Below are positions 18,151-26,000 of a stretch of DNA of 64,000 bases, one piece after another. Under the pieces are notes generated by a model. That model was not told the origin of the DNA. It saw only the letters and a list, made by a program, of their open reading frames with translations, and ran no database searches. Positions within the stretch are counted from its first letter, which is position 1. Each line of letters starts with the position of its first letter. The position numbers and the translations under genes were made by a program. The stretch is from Mediterraneibacter hominis (GTDB lineage Bacteria > Bacillota > Clostridia > Lachnospirales > Lachnospiraceae), in the NCBI RefSeq assembly GCF_014287475.1, contig NZ_JACOPF010000002.1:496001-560000 (forward strand). Reading direction: 5' to 3'.

Positions 18151-18313
18151 TAACAGTTCAGCCATACAGTGTGCGGGAAGCACAAAACATGCTTGCATGT
18201 TTTTGCGAGCGTACATCTGTATGAGCTTAAGCGCCCATCAATGAGTAAAACGGTGGCGGGAGCCACGATAAGCATGCAGTGCGGTTTTACGAATGGCGCG
18301 GGCCGAACTGTTA
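18151..18313 (+). repeat. Palindromic element, copy 2 (163 bases, full length)
   Basis: The terminal inverted repeats are TAACAGTTCAGCC (18151-18163) and GGCCGAACTGTTA (18301-18313), with one mismatch. Inside are AACATGC-TT-GCATGTT and a large nested arm, GTAAAAC ... GTTTTAC. The flanks are also complementary: TTGTGCCGGT at 18134-18143 pairs with ACCGGCACAA at 18330-18339, so the whole unit may be about 206 bases. It begins 26 bases after trxA and may end its transcript. The reverse copy at 47686 has the same length. Confidence 0.85.
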
Positions 18314-18436
18314 AGTGATATTTAAGATTACCGGCACAAGATGCGTATGTTTCCATCAAAATAGGGTAAGATGAAAGATAGACGGCAGATTTAGGGCGAA
18401 ATTGTAAAAAAAGAGGAAGAAAATAGAAAAAATCTC

Positions 18437-18465
18437 TTGCAATCCTAAAAAAACTGTTATATAAT
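18437..18465 (+). promoter_or_regulatory. Promoter of the tRNA-Lys gene
   Basis: -35 TTGCAA (18437-18442) and -10 TATAAT (18460-18465) have a 17-base spacer. They are placed 40 bases upstream of the mature tRNA 5' end. Confidence 0.8.
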
Positions 18466-18504
18466 AGCACTTGCGTTACAGAAATAACAAAAAAATATTG
18501 AAAT

Positions 18505-18577
18505 GCGCGATTAGCTCAGTTGGTAGAGCACCTGACTCTTAATCAGGGTGTCCAGGGTTCGAACCCCTGATCGCGCA
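18505..18577 (+). tRNA. tRNA-Lys (anticodon CTT)
   Basis: This is a complete 73-base cloverleaf. The acceptor stem GCGCGAT pairs with ATCGCGC and the discriminator is A. The D arm is GCTCAGTTGGTAGAGC. The anticodon stem-loop is CCTGA-CTCTTAA-TCAGG, with anticodon CTT (reads AAG, lysine). The T arm is CAGGG-TTCGAAC-CCCTG. CCA is not encoded. It has its own promoter and terminator. Confidence 0.97.
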
Positions 18578-18582
18578 CTTGA

Positions 18583-18630
18583 AAATCACTGTTTTTGAAG
18601 TCGTTGGAACTTCGGGGGCGGTGGTTTTTT
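18583..18630 (+). terminator. Terminator after tRNA-Lys
   Basis: A nested hairpin has AAAATCAC pairing with GTGGTTTT (one G-U pair) and an inner GAAGT/ACTTC stem. It is followed by the T-run within GGTTTTTTG. The remaining 18631-18805 shows no further feature except the ribosome site of the next gene. Confidence 0.6.
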
Positions 18631-18805
18631 GATTCATTGTTTTCCATAATGGAGAGTAATTTATCATTGCGATTACTGCCTTTTTCTGCTTTTTATTAGT
18701 ATTTTATCCAGAAAAACGGGAAAGAAATAATGAAGAATAATAAGATATACTTTAAAGGGTACTCCGTATGACCGTCAAAAAAATATAAAAAGAAGGTGAT
18801 GAATA

Positions 18806-19570
18806 ATGGTATTTTATTTTTCAGGGACTGGAAACAGTGCTTATATTGCAGAACGGATTTCACAGGCGTTAGATGACAGACTCTGCTCATTGAACCAGGA
18901 AATTAAGAACCATCGACTTTTTAAAGGAAAGACACCGAAGAGAATGATTTTTGTATTGCCGACCTATGCCTGGAGGATACCGAAAGTTGTGGAGGAGTGG
19001 ATTTTAAAATCCAGATTTTATGGTACACCAGAAGCATATTTTGTGATGAACTGTGGAGGAGAAATTGGAAATGCGGCAAAGTATATAAGAAAACTCTGCC
19101 GTAAAAAAGAGTTTCTTTACCGAGGATGTGCTGAGATTGTTATGCCGGAAAATTATATTGCCATGTTTTCTGCGCCGGACGAGACAGAAGCAAAAGAGAT
19201 TATTGCGAAAGCAGAGCCTAAGATAGACGCAGTGATAGAACAGATTGCAGAGGGAAAAACGCTGGAGGAGGAAAAAGAAGGGTTCATGGGCGCAGCTTTA
19301 AGTGGACCAATTAATATTCTATTTTATCCGGCAATAGTACATGCAAAAAAATTTTGGGCAGACGATCAGTGTATTGGATGCAGAAAATGTGCAGATGCCT
19401 GCCCGTTGAATAACATTACAATGGAGGAGAGAAAACCTAAGTGGCACAACAAGTGTACACATTGTATGGCATGTATTACAGTCTGTCCCACAAAGGCAAT
19501 TGAATACGGAAAGAAAAGCACGGGTAAACCAAGATACCGTTGTCCATACGGACAGATGAAAGACAGATAA
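18806..19570 (+). CDS. EFR1-family flavodoxin-ferredoxin fusion protein
   Basis: This 254-residue redox protein joins an N-terminal flavodoxin-like domain (FSGTGNSAYIAERIS, the FMN phosphate loop) to a C-terminal ferredoxin domain. The latter has two 4Fe-4S motifs, CIGCRKCADACP (near residue 192) and CTHCMACITVCP (near 218). Such EFR1 proteins are frequent in anaerobic Clostridia and act as cytoplasmic electron carriers of unknown partner. The gene stands alone with an AAGGTGAT ribosome site. A 10-bp hairpin covering the stop separates it from the convergent kinase gene. Confidence 0.9.
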   Translation: MVFYFSGTGNSAYIAERISQALDDRLCSLNQEIKNHRLFKGKTPKRMIFVLPTYAWRIPKVVEEWILKSRFYGTPEAYFVMNCGGEIGNAAKYIRKLCRKKEFLYRGCAEIVMPENYIAMFSAPDETEAKEIIAKAEPKIDAVIEQIAEGKTLEEEKEGFMGAALSGPINILFYPAIVHAKKFWADDQCIGCRKCADACPLNNITMEERKPKWHNKCTHCMACITVCPTKAIEYGKKSTGKPRYRCPYGQMKDR

Positions 19571-19591
19571 GACGACAGCGGTTATCTGTCT
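19561..19591. terminator. Hairpin between convergent genes
   Basis: The perfect stem AGACAGATAA / TTATCTGTCT (10 bp, 11-base loop) overlaps the stop codon of the ferredoxin gene and ends six bases from the stop of the kinase gene. The T-run is short on both strands. It is a likely shared terminator. Confidence 0.55.
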
Positions 19592-19596
19592 GAGAA

Positions 19597-20559
19597 TTAT
19601 ATTGCACGATAGTCTGTATCAGAAAGAAACTTTTCTACCTGCACTCTGCTTTGCACGCCGGAGGTAGCTCCGACAGACTGTACGCAGATAGCGGCACAGG
19701 CAGTGGCAAAAGCCAGAGCATCCTTCAAGGCGTTGCCGCGCAGGAGAGCAGAAAGAAATCCAGCGGCAAAGTTATCGCCGGCACCAGTACTGTCTGTTGC
19801 GGTTACTCTGAAGGCGGGCAGGGAAAGACTTATCTTATGATTTTTAGCAAAGCACCCATTTTGTCCAGTTTTGATGATGACATTTTTAACCCCATAGTTT
19901 AAAAAGACTTCTGCCATATCAGAGTAGTCGTTTTTCTTTGTATAAAATCTTGCCTCTTCTTCATTGGGGAAGATATAGTCAATATAAGACAAGGCTTCCT
20001 TGATGTCTTCAAGTGTGACGGGTGTTTGAAGCGGAAGTTTGGTATCCGCTGTTACAATGGCTCCTGAAGCTTTAGCCTCCCGGCAGATCGCAGTGATCGT
20101 TTCCGGGCGCGTCAAAGGCGGACGAAAAAGACTGGCAAGAGAGACAATCCGTACCCTTTTGAACAGGGAAGGGGAAATCTGTAGGAAATCGTCCAGACGG
20201 GAAAAGGCATTGAGCGATTTTCTGTTTCCGTCAGTGTTTACAAGCAGAGGAGCAACCGGAGTGTGCACAGTATTATTGCGGATAATGTAATCAGTGTATA
20301 TTCCACTGTCAGCAAGGAGATTTGCCAGTATATTTCCGGTAAGATCGTTCCCAAGGATACAGACAGTCCGTACGCTATGACCTAGACGTGATAAGACAAC
20401 GGACTCGTTGAAGGTGTCTCCGCCGGGGGACAAAGTGACAGAATCAGCAGTCTGTACCCGTTCTTTACAGGAAGTGTTATTCCAGCCTTTTATGATGCAG
20501 TCCATAAGAACCTGTCCGATGCAAAGGACTTCCGGTGTTGTTTGAGTACGTATTTTCAT
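19597..20559 (-). CDS. PfkB-family carbohydrate/nucleoside kinase
   Basis: This ribokinase-fold kinase of 320 residues phosphorylates a sugar or nucleoside hydroxyl with ATP. The N-terminal signature SPGGDTFNESVVLSRLG near residue 47 and the C-terminal DSTGAGDNFAAGFL near 262 (catalytic aspartate and anion hole) are intact. The start has a strong GGAGGAG site. It lies 36 bases downstream of the MTA/SAH nucleosidase gene on the same strand, so the two are probably co-transcribed. A substrate such as ribose or 5-methylthioribose released by the nucleosidase would make sense, but fructose-type substrates cannot be excluded. Confidence 0.85.
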   Translation of the reverse strand: MKIRTQTTPEVLCIGQVLMDCIIKGWNNTSCKERVQTADSVTLSPGGDTFNESVVLSRLGHSVRTVCILGNDLTGNILANLLADSGIYTDYIIRNNTVHTPVAPLLVNTDGNRKSLNAFSRLDDFLQISPSLFKRVRIVSLASLFRPPLTRPETITAICREAKASGAIVTADTKLPLQTPVTLEDIKEALSYIDYIFPNEEEARFYTKKNDYSDMAEVFLNYGVKNVIIKTGQNGCFAKNHKISLSLPAFRVTATDSTGAGDNFAAGFLSALLRGNALKDALAFATACAAICVQSVGATSGVQSRVQVEKFLSDTDYRAI

Positions 20560-20595
20560 TTTCGCAGTCTCCTCCTCATCTAAAAGTATGGATTT

Positions 20596-21309
20596 TTAGT
20601 ATTTTTTTCTTGATTCCCATATTTCTGAACCTTTTTTTAAAATAGCTGTGGTAATTTCTTTGGCAATATCAGAAGCCTTAATACAGTTTTCTTCAAAGTT
20701 TTCAATACCGCTATGTTCAGCGGTATCTGTAATACAACGAACGGAAAGAAATGGTATATTGTTTACATAGCATACATGAGCGATACTTGCGGTCTCCATA
20801 TCGACTGCGAGAGGGGCAAATTCATCATTGATTTTTTTACGCCCTTCATCAGTAATAAAGGATTCTCCCGTAACAATCCGTCCCCAAAATACTTTTTCTT
20901 TCAGTCCAGTTTCTTTTACAGCTATTTCAGAAATTTTTATCAATTCCTGATCTGCTTTAAAAAATACGGTTTTTAACCACGGGTGAAATTCTGTTAGAAT
21001 ATCCTGCGCCACGTCATGATAGCAAACTTCCGTAGATATGACCGTATCAAAAATTTTCAGCTTAGGGCTCATTCCTCCCGCTGTCCCTGCATTGATAACG
21101 ATATTCACATCAAAAAGGTCAATCAGTAGTTGTGTCGCTATGGCGGCGTTTACCTTACACACACCCGAAAACAGGGCAACAACTTTTACACCGTAAATTT
21201 GTCCTTTATAAAACTTCAGCATTGCTCTTTCCATAGTCCTGCAATGCTCTATTGCAGATAAAAAAGGAGCAAGTTCATCATCACTGGCACATATAATTCC
21301 TATTTTCAT
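20596..21309 (-). CDS. mtnN: 5'-methylthioadenosine/S-adenosylhomocysteine nucleosidase family protein
   Basis: This nucleoside phosphorylase-fold hydrolase (237 residues) splits adenine from methylthioadenosine or S-adenosylhomocysteine. The N-terminal IGIICASDDELAPF, the INAGTAGGM loop near residue 76, the catalytic-glutamate block VDMETASIAHVC near 172, and the SVRCITDTA loop (aspartate near 197) all fit the MtnN family. It is the first gene of a two-gene minus-strand operon with the PfkB kinase. Sequence alone cannot exclude a related nucleosidase such as futalosine hydrolase. Confidence 0.85.
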   Translation of the reverse strand: MKIGIICASDDELAPFLSAIEHCRTMERAMLKFYKGQIYGVKVVALFSGVCKVNAAIATQLLIDLFDVNIVINAGTAGGMSPKLKIFDTVISTEVCYHDVAQDILTEFHPWLKTVFFKADQELIKISEIAVKETGLKEKVFWGRIVTGESFITDEGRKKINDEFAPLAVDMETASIAHVCYVNNIPFLSVRCITDTAEHSGIENFEENCIKASDIAKEITTAILKKGSEIWESRKKY

Positions 21310-21348
21310 AGCTTTTTGTCTCCATCTTTATAATAAATACACTACAAG

Positions 21349-21489
21349 TTATATAAATATCTTTTCTGCAAGCATTTCTGTTGAGATTTCTCGTATTTTT
21401 TCATATCTTTCTTTATCATAAACGTCTTTTGTGCAGGTTAGCCCTGTTTGTGACAAACTTTGCAATTCTATTGCCCATTTTTCTACCAT
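21349..21489 (-). pseudogene. Remnant of a Nudix hydrolase (N-terminal domain only)
   Basis: A 46-codon reading frame begins with an ATG after AAGGAAG and encodes IELQSLSQTGLTCTKDVYDK and YEKIREISTEML. This closely matches the N-terminal helical domain of a known Nudix hydrolase family. The frame then stops (TAA), and no Nudix box (GX5EX7REUXEE) follows before the next gene, so the catalytic domain has been lost. The following mtnN gene starts 40 bases beyond. It is likely a deletion relic. Confidence 0.65.
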
Positions 21490-21523
21490 TGCACTTTCTT
21501 CCTTGAAAAATTATGCTAATGTC

Positions 21524-21610
21524 TTATTTTTCACAATAAGAAATTCCATCATATGCCGTTTCATTACAACTGTAGTCCGCAAATGAAACGTACCCTTTAC
21601 CATACCAAGT
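21524..21610 (-). other. Possible gene-tail fragment
   Basis: Between the GNAT gene and the Nudix remnant, one minus-strand frame reads TWYGKGYVSFADYSCNETAY, then DGISYCEK and a stop. It looks like the C-terminal end of a protein and has no start codon. I do not recognise the family. It may be debris from the same deletion that truncated the Nudix gene. Confidence 0.25.
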
Positions 21611-21615
21611 GAAAA

Positions 21616-22062
21616 CTAGCAAGCCCTTTTCATATACAATAATGGGTAGGGATTTCCTTGTTCGTCCAGCTCTGTTCTTTTATAAACTGTAAATCCCATA
21701 TGTTCGTAGAAACCTTTTGCAAGAGGGTTTTGTTCATTTACTGCTAAATCATTCACAGAGTATTGCTCGATTCCATATTGAAACAACTCTTTCCCAACTC
21801 CTTTTCCTCTTTCTGCATTAGAAATAAAAAGCATCTCTAGATGTTGTTCTGCAATTCCCATAAATCCAATAGGAAGTTGTTTTTCATTTTCTACGATAAT
21901 TAAATATGGTATTTCTTTTAATGCTTGCGGCACATACTTTTTAATATTTTGTATTTCATTTTCTGATAGAAAAAGGTGGGTTGCTCTTACAGAACTTTCC
22001 CATACTTTTAATAATTGTTCTATTAGACATGGATTTCTATCTACTGCTTCAATAATTTTCAT
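21616..22062 (-). CDS. GNAT-family N-acetyltransferase
   Basis: This 148-residue acetyl-CoA-dependent transferase has the acetyl-CoA-binding loop near residue 78 (FISNAERGKGVGKELF, the R/Q-x-x-G-x-G/A motif). It has the family-typical NPLAKGFYEHMGF near 115 and the opening KVWESSVRATHLFLSE shared with YjaB-like members. The acceptor is unknown. The start has a GGAGG site. It is probably monocistronic, with fragments of dead genes following. The stretch 22063-22322 upstream contains no gene. Confidence 0.85.
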   Translation of the reverse strand: MKIIEAVDRNPCLIEQLLKVWESSVRATHLFLSENEIQNIKKYVPQALKEIPYLIIVENEKQLPIGFMGIAEQHLEMLFISNAERGKGVGKELFQYGIEQYSVNDLAVNEQNPLAKGFYEHMGFTVYKRTELDEQGNPYPLLYMKRAC

Positions 22063-22322
22063 CTTGTAAGTCCTCCGTAAATTTATATTGAACGAAATTG
22101 CTGTGCGACAGCCTGCTAAGACCGGGATATAGTGATTTTGATCAATTAAAATTTGTATTCAAGTGTATTATACCATGCTGGTGTAATATCGTCATTTTTT
22201 TCTGATTTTGAATTTATTATTAGCAAGCAAGTGCAATAGGATTTTAAGAGAAATAGAGGAGTATGTGCTATTTCTTTTCTACTGTTTTGTTTCATTTCAG
22301 ATGAGAAAATAAATAGTACTAC

Positions 22323-22351
22323 TTGACATTTACGGTATTTATGTTTAATAT
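22323..22351 (+). promoter_or_regulatory. Promoter of the thiT riboswitch transcript
   Basis: TTGACA (22323-22328) and TAATAT (22346-22351) have a 17-base spacer. They lie about 28 bases upstream of the TPP aptamer. Confidence 0.75.
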
Positions 22352-22378
22352 GAAAGCCAAATACATAGGAATGATAAC

Positions 22379-22462
22379 AAGGGGAGCTTGTACTACAGGC
22401 TGAGAGGAAGTTTTTAACTTCGACCCGTAACCTGATTTGGATAATGCCAACGTAGGGATATA
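22379..22462 (+). promoter_or_regulatory. TPP riboswitch aptamer
   Basis: The thi-box consensus is present in order: GGGGAGC, CAGGCTGAGAGG, a variable stem, ACCCGTAACCTGATTTGG, then ATAATGCCAACGTAGGGA. These are the pyrimidine- and pyrophosphate-sensing arms of the TPP riboswitch. It controls thiT, 56 bases downstream. High TPP should favour the terminator that follows. Confidence 0.95.
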
Positions 22463-22479
22463 CAGTATGTGGGATTTTG

Positions 22480-22517
22480 CCCTCCTTGTTTTCAAAAAAC
22501 AGCAAGGAGGGTTTTTT
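22480..22517 (+). terminator. TPP-riboswitch expression platform: terminator overlapping the thiT ribosome site
   Basis: CCCTCCTTG (22480-22488) pairs with CAAGGAGGG (22503-22511), followed by six T running directly into the thiT ATG at 22518. The AAGGAGG in the 3' arm is also the thiT ribosome-binding site. The same hairpin can therefore stop transcription and hide the ribosome site. Confidence 0.88.
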
Positions 22518-23183
22518 ATGTTTGACTTATTGGTAAATGGGGAAGGCGGCTTGACAACAGCAGGTTACGCGGTAAGTATTGCCGCTGGAATTCTTCTGTT
22601 TATAGCAGCATTGTATTTTGCGGGAAAAACCACAGTCAAAAAGAAGATGACAGCAAAACAGCTCGTATTTTGCGGCATGGCGATTGCATTGGCTTTTCTG
22701 ACATCTTATGTAAAAGTATTTGAAATGCCCTGGGGAGGCAGTGTGACCCTGTGCAGCATGTTGTTTATTGTTTTAGTGGGCAACTGGTATGGACCGAAAA
22801 CCGGAATTTTAGTGGGATTTGCATACGGACTCTTGCAGTTTTTGCAGGAACCATATGTGTTGTCCTTTTTTCAGGTATGCTGCGATTATATTCTTGCTTT
22901 TGCGGCATTGGGGACAGCTGGATTTTTTGCAAAAAGCAGACATGGGCTGATCAAAGGATATATTGTCGCGGTGATTGCACGCGGAGCTTTTCATGCGCTG
23001 GGAGGATACTTATACTGGATGAGCTATATGCCAGATAATTTCCCACAGTCTTTAAAGAGTATCTATCCCATTGCATATAACTATAGCTATCTTCTTGTGG
23101 AAGGAGCAGTTACATTGGTGATTATTTCTATTCCTGCTGTGGCAAAAGGATTGAATCGGATTCGACAGATGGCTCTGGAATAA
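22518..23183 (+). CDS. thiT: Energy-coupled thiamine transporter ThiT (ECF S component)
   Basis: This membrane protein (221 residues, about six helices) binds thiamine with high affinity and works with the shared ECF module (EcfA, EcfA', EcfT) encoded elsewhere. Family marks include the motif MPWGGSVTLCSMLFI near residue 75, the GPKTGILVGFAYGLLQF region near 96, and HALGGYLYWMSYMP near 160, which contribute to the thiamine pocket. The start is the ATG at 22518, since the frame open upstream belongs to the riboswitch. Control is by TPP through the leader. After an N-terminal helix, a basic linker leads into the conserved core. Confidence 0.95.
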   Translation: MFDLLVNGEGGLTTAGYAVSIAAGILLFIAALYFAGKTTVKKKMTAKQLVFCGMAIALAFLTSYVKVFEMPWGGSVTLCSMLFIVLVGNWYGPKTGILVGFAYGLLQFLQEPYVLSFFQVCCDYILAFAALGTAGFFAKSRHGLIKGYIVAVIARGAFHALGGYLYWMSYMPDNFPQSLKSIYPIAYNYSYLLVEGAVTLVIISIPAVAKGLNRIRQMALE

Positions 23184-23349
23184 AAGGTGGCGTTGAAACA
23201 AGGGAAACAGGGGACATCGTAACTCATTCTCTGTGGGAGGGGCGGACTTTGTCCGATATGGTATAGAATATTTATTGTGAATCTGTACAATAAATGACAT
23301 GCAAAATTATAAGTTATCCACAAAAAAGTGTTGGAACAAGAAAAAGACG

Positions 23350-23403
23350 TTGACGTATTAAAAATGCAGTGTTATGATGTAGGCAAATAGGAAAACGCTT
23401 TCC
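23350..23403 (+). promoter_or_regulatory. Promoter and LacI-type operator of the regulator gene
   Basis: -35 TTGACG (23350-23355) and -10 TATGAT (23373-23378) have a 17-base spacer. The near-perfect palindrome GGAAAACGCTTTCC (23390-23403) lies 12 bases after the -10, over the start of the transcript. The same 14-mer occurs twice before the sugar ABC operon. This implies autoregulation. CcpA sites look similar, so CcpA binding is an alternative. Confidence 0.75.
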
Positions 23404-23427
23404 CATTTTGTAAAAAGGAGAACTTAT

Positions 23428-24444
23428 ATGGCGGTTACGATAGCAGATATTGCGAAGGAGGCAGGAGTTTCTATTTCTACTGTTTCCAGGGTGATAAATA
23501 ACACAAAGCCAGTGAGCCCAGAATTAAAAGAAAGAGTATACCGGATTATAGAAAAAAATCATTTTACACCAAACGCTCTGGCACAGGGTCTGATTACAAA
23601 AAAGACAAATATCGTAGGCGTTATAGTACCAGATATTTCCAACGCGGTTTTTGGAGCACTGACAAAGGGGATTAATAGTGTATGCTCTAGCAAGGGATAT
23701 ACGATTATGGTATGTGAGTCAGGTGGAGAACTTGAACGGGAGATGAACCTTTTGAACATTCTTGAGGACAGGCAGATTGACGGCGTACTTTTCGCGGGAG
23801 TAGATGTCAATCAGGAATTGGTAAACGCCATGCAGAAGAAAGACTACCCGGTTGTTCTTGTGACACAGGAATGTTCTGTAAAAGAAAATATAATTGATAC
23901 AGTGACGCATGATAATGTGCAGGCCCTCTATGATGTTGTAATGTTTCTGCATGAGAACGGACACGAGAGAATTGCTTATTTAGGAGGTCCGGAATATGAT
24001 TTTTCTTCTGGACAGAAGCGGCTGAAAGGATATAAAAAAGCGCTTAGTGAGCTGAAAATTTCCGTTCCATATTCATATATCGAGCAGGTACAGTTTTCTT
24101 TTCAGGGTGGATATGAAGGTATGAAGCGCATCTATGAAGAGAATAGTATTCTTCCTACAGCCGTGGTAACGGGAAGTGATTTGATTGCGATCGGGGCAGT
24201 ACAGTTTTTGAATGGCCAGGGAATAGGCGTTCCAGAAGAAATATCTGTAATCGGATTTGATGATTTAGATTTTGCTACTTATTTCAGACCGGAGTTGTCT
24301 ACTGTTAGGATTCCTTATTTTGAGGAAGGGGAGATTGCGGCGAAGGAATTGTTGAAATATATGACGGGGAGTAAAACAAAAGCCGCTACACATTATGTAC
24401 CTCATAAGATTATTCGGAGAGGTACTGTAAAAGTATTAAAATAA
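23428..24444 (+). CDS. LacI-family transcriptional regulator of the sugar ABC operon
   Basis: This 338-residue regulator has an N-terminal helix-turn-helix and hinge (TIADIAKEAGVSISTVSRVI) and a C-terminal periplasmic-binding-protein-like effector domain (NIVGVIVPDISNAVFGAL, later VIGFDDLDFATYFRPELSTV). A small sugar ligand is expected to release it from DNA. It sits immediately upstream of the sugar ABC operon. An identical 14-base operator occurs before its own gene and twice before the operon. Length and domain order are complete. Confidence 0.93.
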   Translation: MAVTIADIAKEAGVSISTVSRVINNTKPVSPELKERVYRIIEKNHFTPNALAQGLITKKTNIVGVIVPDISNAVFGALTKGINSVCSSKGYTIMVCESGGELEREMNLLNILEDRQIDGVLFAGVDVNQELVNAMQKKDYPVVLVTQECSVKENIIDTVTHDNVQALYDVVMFLHENGHERIAYLGGPEYDFSSGQKRLKGYKKALSELKISVPYSYIEQVQFSFQGGYEGMKRIYEENSILPTAVVTGSDLIAIGAVQFLNGQGIGVPEEISVIGFDDLDFATYFRPELSTVRIPYFEEGEIAAKELLKYMTGSKTKAATHYVPHKIIRRGTVKVLK

Positions 24445-24452
24445 AGAAGGTC

Positions 24453-24478
24453 AAGAGCTGAAGTTGGTTTCAGCTCTT
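24453..24478 (+). terminator. Hairpin after the lacI-type gene
   Basis: AAGAGCTGAA-GTTGGT-TTCAGCTCTT is a perfect 10-bp stem just after the regulator stop codon. Only a short T-stretch accompanies it, so it is a weak or partial terminator ahead of the operon promoter. Confidence 0.55.
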
Positions 24479-24487
24479 TCAAAATAG

Positions 24488-24516
24488 TTGACAGGAAAAC
24501 GCTTTCCCAATAGATA
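24488..24516 (+). promoter_or_regulatory. Promoter of the sugar ABC operon with operator in its spacer
   Basis: TTGACA (24488-24493) is followed exactly by the operator GGAAAACGCTTTCC (24494-24507). A weak -10 TAGATA (24511-24516) follows at 17 bases. An operator inside the promoter spacer means repressor binding would block RNA polymerase. Confidence 0.65.
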
Positions 24517-24610
24517 AAAAGAAAATGATAGTTCAATAATTTGAGAAAAGGATGAGAATTAAAAAGGAATATTCTTAAAAGAAAGAATATTCAGTTTTTT
24601 GTCAAAAAAA

Positions 24611-24624
24611 GGAAAACGCTTTCC
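24611..24624 (+). promoter_or_regulatory. Second downstream LacI-type operator
   Basis: An exact copy of GGAAAACGCTTTCC lies in the leader of the binding-protein gene. Its centre is 117 bases from that of the copy at 24494, about eleven helical turns, which would suit DNA looping by a tetrameric repressor or a roadblock. Confidence 0.7.
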
Positions 24625-24688
24625 AATACCAGAAGATTCTCCCAAAAAGGGGAATTATATAAAAACAATGAATTTAAAAGGAGGAAAC

Positions 24689-25984
24689 ATGATGAAAAAG
24701 AGAATGAAACAAATTGCAGCATGTATGATAGCAGCCACGATGGTTGCTGGATTGGCAGGATGCGGTGGGAACAAAGACGGAAACAGTAGTTCCGGTGGAG
24801 GCTCTGGAGACAAGATTACCCTGCACTTTTCTTTTGACCAGGGCGTGGGAGAACCTACGCAGAAGATCGTGGACAAGTTTAATGAAAGTCAGGACAAGAT
24901 CCAGGTTGAGACGGTTCTCCTTCCACAGGATGCAAACCAGGTTCACGATGATTTCGTGAATAAACTGGCTTCCGGAGACACGAGCGTAGATATTATGGGA
25001 CTTGACGTCGTATATGTTTCAGAATTCGCTTCTGCCGGATGGCTGATGGACCTAACAGACAAGGTCGATACAAGTACAATGCTGGAAGGACCGGTAGCGG
25101 GTGCAACTTATGACGGAAAACTGGTAGCAGCACCGTGGTTTACAAACTCCAGTGTCCTGTTCTACCGGACAGATGTATTGGAAGCACTTGGAGCAGAGGT
25201 TCCTACTACATGGGAAGGCTGGATGGAACTGGCCGACAAGGCAGTTGGTACAAATGGAATCGAATATGGCGCTGACTTCCAGGCAGCACAGGCTGAAGCA
25301 CTGGTGACAAACTGGGTAGAATATGTATGGGGCAACGGAGGAGATATACTAGATGAAGACGGAAATCCGGTTGTAAATTCTGAAAATAATATCGAAGCGA
25401 CCAACATTATGAAAACGTTGGTAGACGAGTATGCGCCAGAGGGTGTCACCACCTATACGGAGACAGAAAGTGAGCAGGTATTTAAAGAGGGCAAGTGTCT
25501 GTTTATCCGTGATTGGTCAGGATTCTGGTCAAGCGGACAGGACGAAGGCTCTAAGGTAACAGGAAAAATTGCGGCTACCAAGCTTCCGACAGGCCCAAGT
25601 GGGGAAGAATCTCATACATGTCTGGGCGGCCTGGATCTTGTTGTAAATAATGCAATCAGCGATGAGCAGAAGGAAGCAGCAATAGAGTTTATCAACTATA
25701 TGACAAGTGCAGAAACACAGAAAGAAATGACATTGATTTCTTCACAGCCGCCGGTAGTAAAAGATGTGTATACAGATACGGAAATTTTGGAAGAAATTCC
25801 ATTCTATGCAGATTTCTATGACATTATTATGACAGGAAAGTCAAGGCCAATGTCTCCACAGTATGCAAAAGTTTCTGATGCAATCCAGAGAAACATTCAC
25901 CAGGCATTGACAGGAGAGGCAGAGGTAGAAGATGCGTTAAATACACTGCAAAGTGAAATCGAAGAACTAAACAGCGAAAAATAA
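24689..25984 (+). CDS. Sugar ABC transporter substrate-binding lipoprotein
   Basis: This extracellular solute-binding protein (family 1, 431 residues) is anchored as a lipoprotein: a basic start (KKRMKQ), a hydrophobic stretch, then lipobox LAGC at about residue 24. A glycine/serine linker precedes the mature domain, which begins ITLHFSFDQG. The mature part is typical of binding proteins for oligosaccharides. The ATG at 24689 with AGGAGG is preferred; the frame extends upstream through the operator. It heads the operon with two permeases and three enzymes. No ABC ATPase gene is present, so a shared MsmK/MsiK-type ATPase is presumably used. Confidence 0.92.
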   Translation: MMKKRMKQIAACMIAATMVAGLAGCGGNKDGNSSSGGGSGDKITLHFSFDQGVGEPTQKIVDKFNESQDKIQVETVLLPQDANQVHDDFVNKLASGDTSVDIMGLDVVYVSEFASAGWLMDLTDKVDTSTMLEGPVAGATYDGKLVAAPWFTNSSVLFYRTDVLEALGAEVPTTWEGWMELADKAVGTNGIEYGADFQAAQAEALVTNWVEYVWGNGGDILDEDGNPVVNSENNIEATNIMKTLVDEYAPEGVTTYTETESEQVFKEGKCLFIRDWSGFWSSGQDEGSKVTGKIAATKLPTGPSGEESHTCLGGLDLVVNNAISDEQKEAAIEFINYMTSAETQKEMTLISSQPPVVKDVYTDTEILEEIPFYADFYDIIMTGKSRPMSPQYAKVSDAIQRNIHQALTGEAEVEDALNTLQSEIEELNSEK

Positions 25985-26000
25985 GCACTTCGTGTAATCG

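Noticed and set aside
16413..18313. CRISPR array from repeated sequences around trmB
   Set aside because: The repeats are dispersed palindromic elements and a two-unit 62-base tandem repeat. There are no regularly spaced short repeats with variable spacers and no cas genes.
22146..22505. Minus-strand open frame across the thiT leader
   Set aside because: It overlaps the TPP riboswitch and terminator, has no ribosome site and has no family features.
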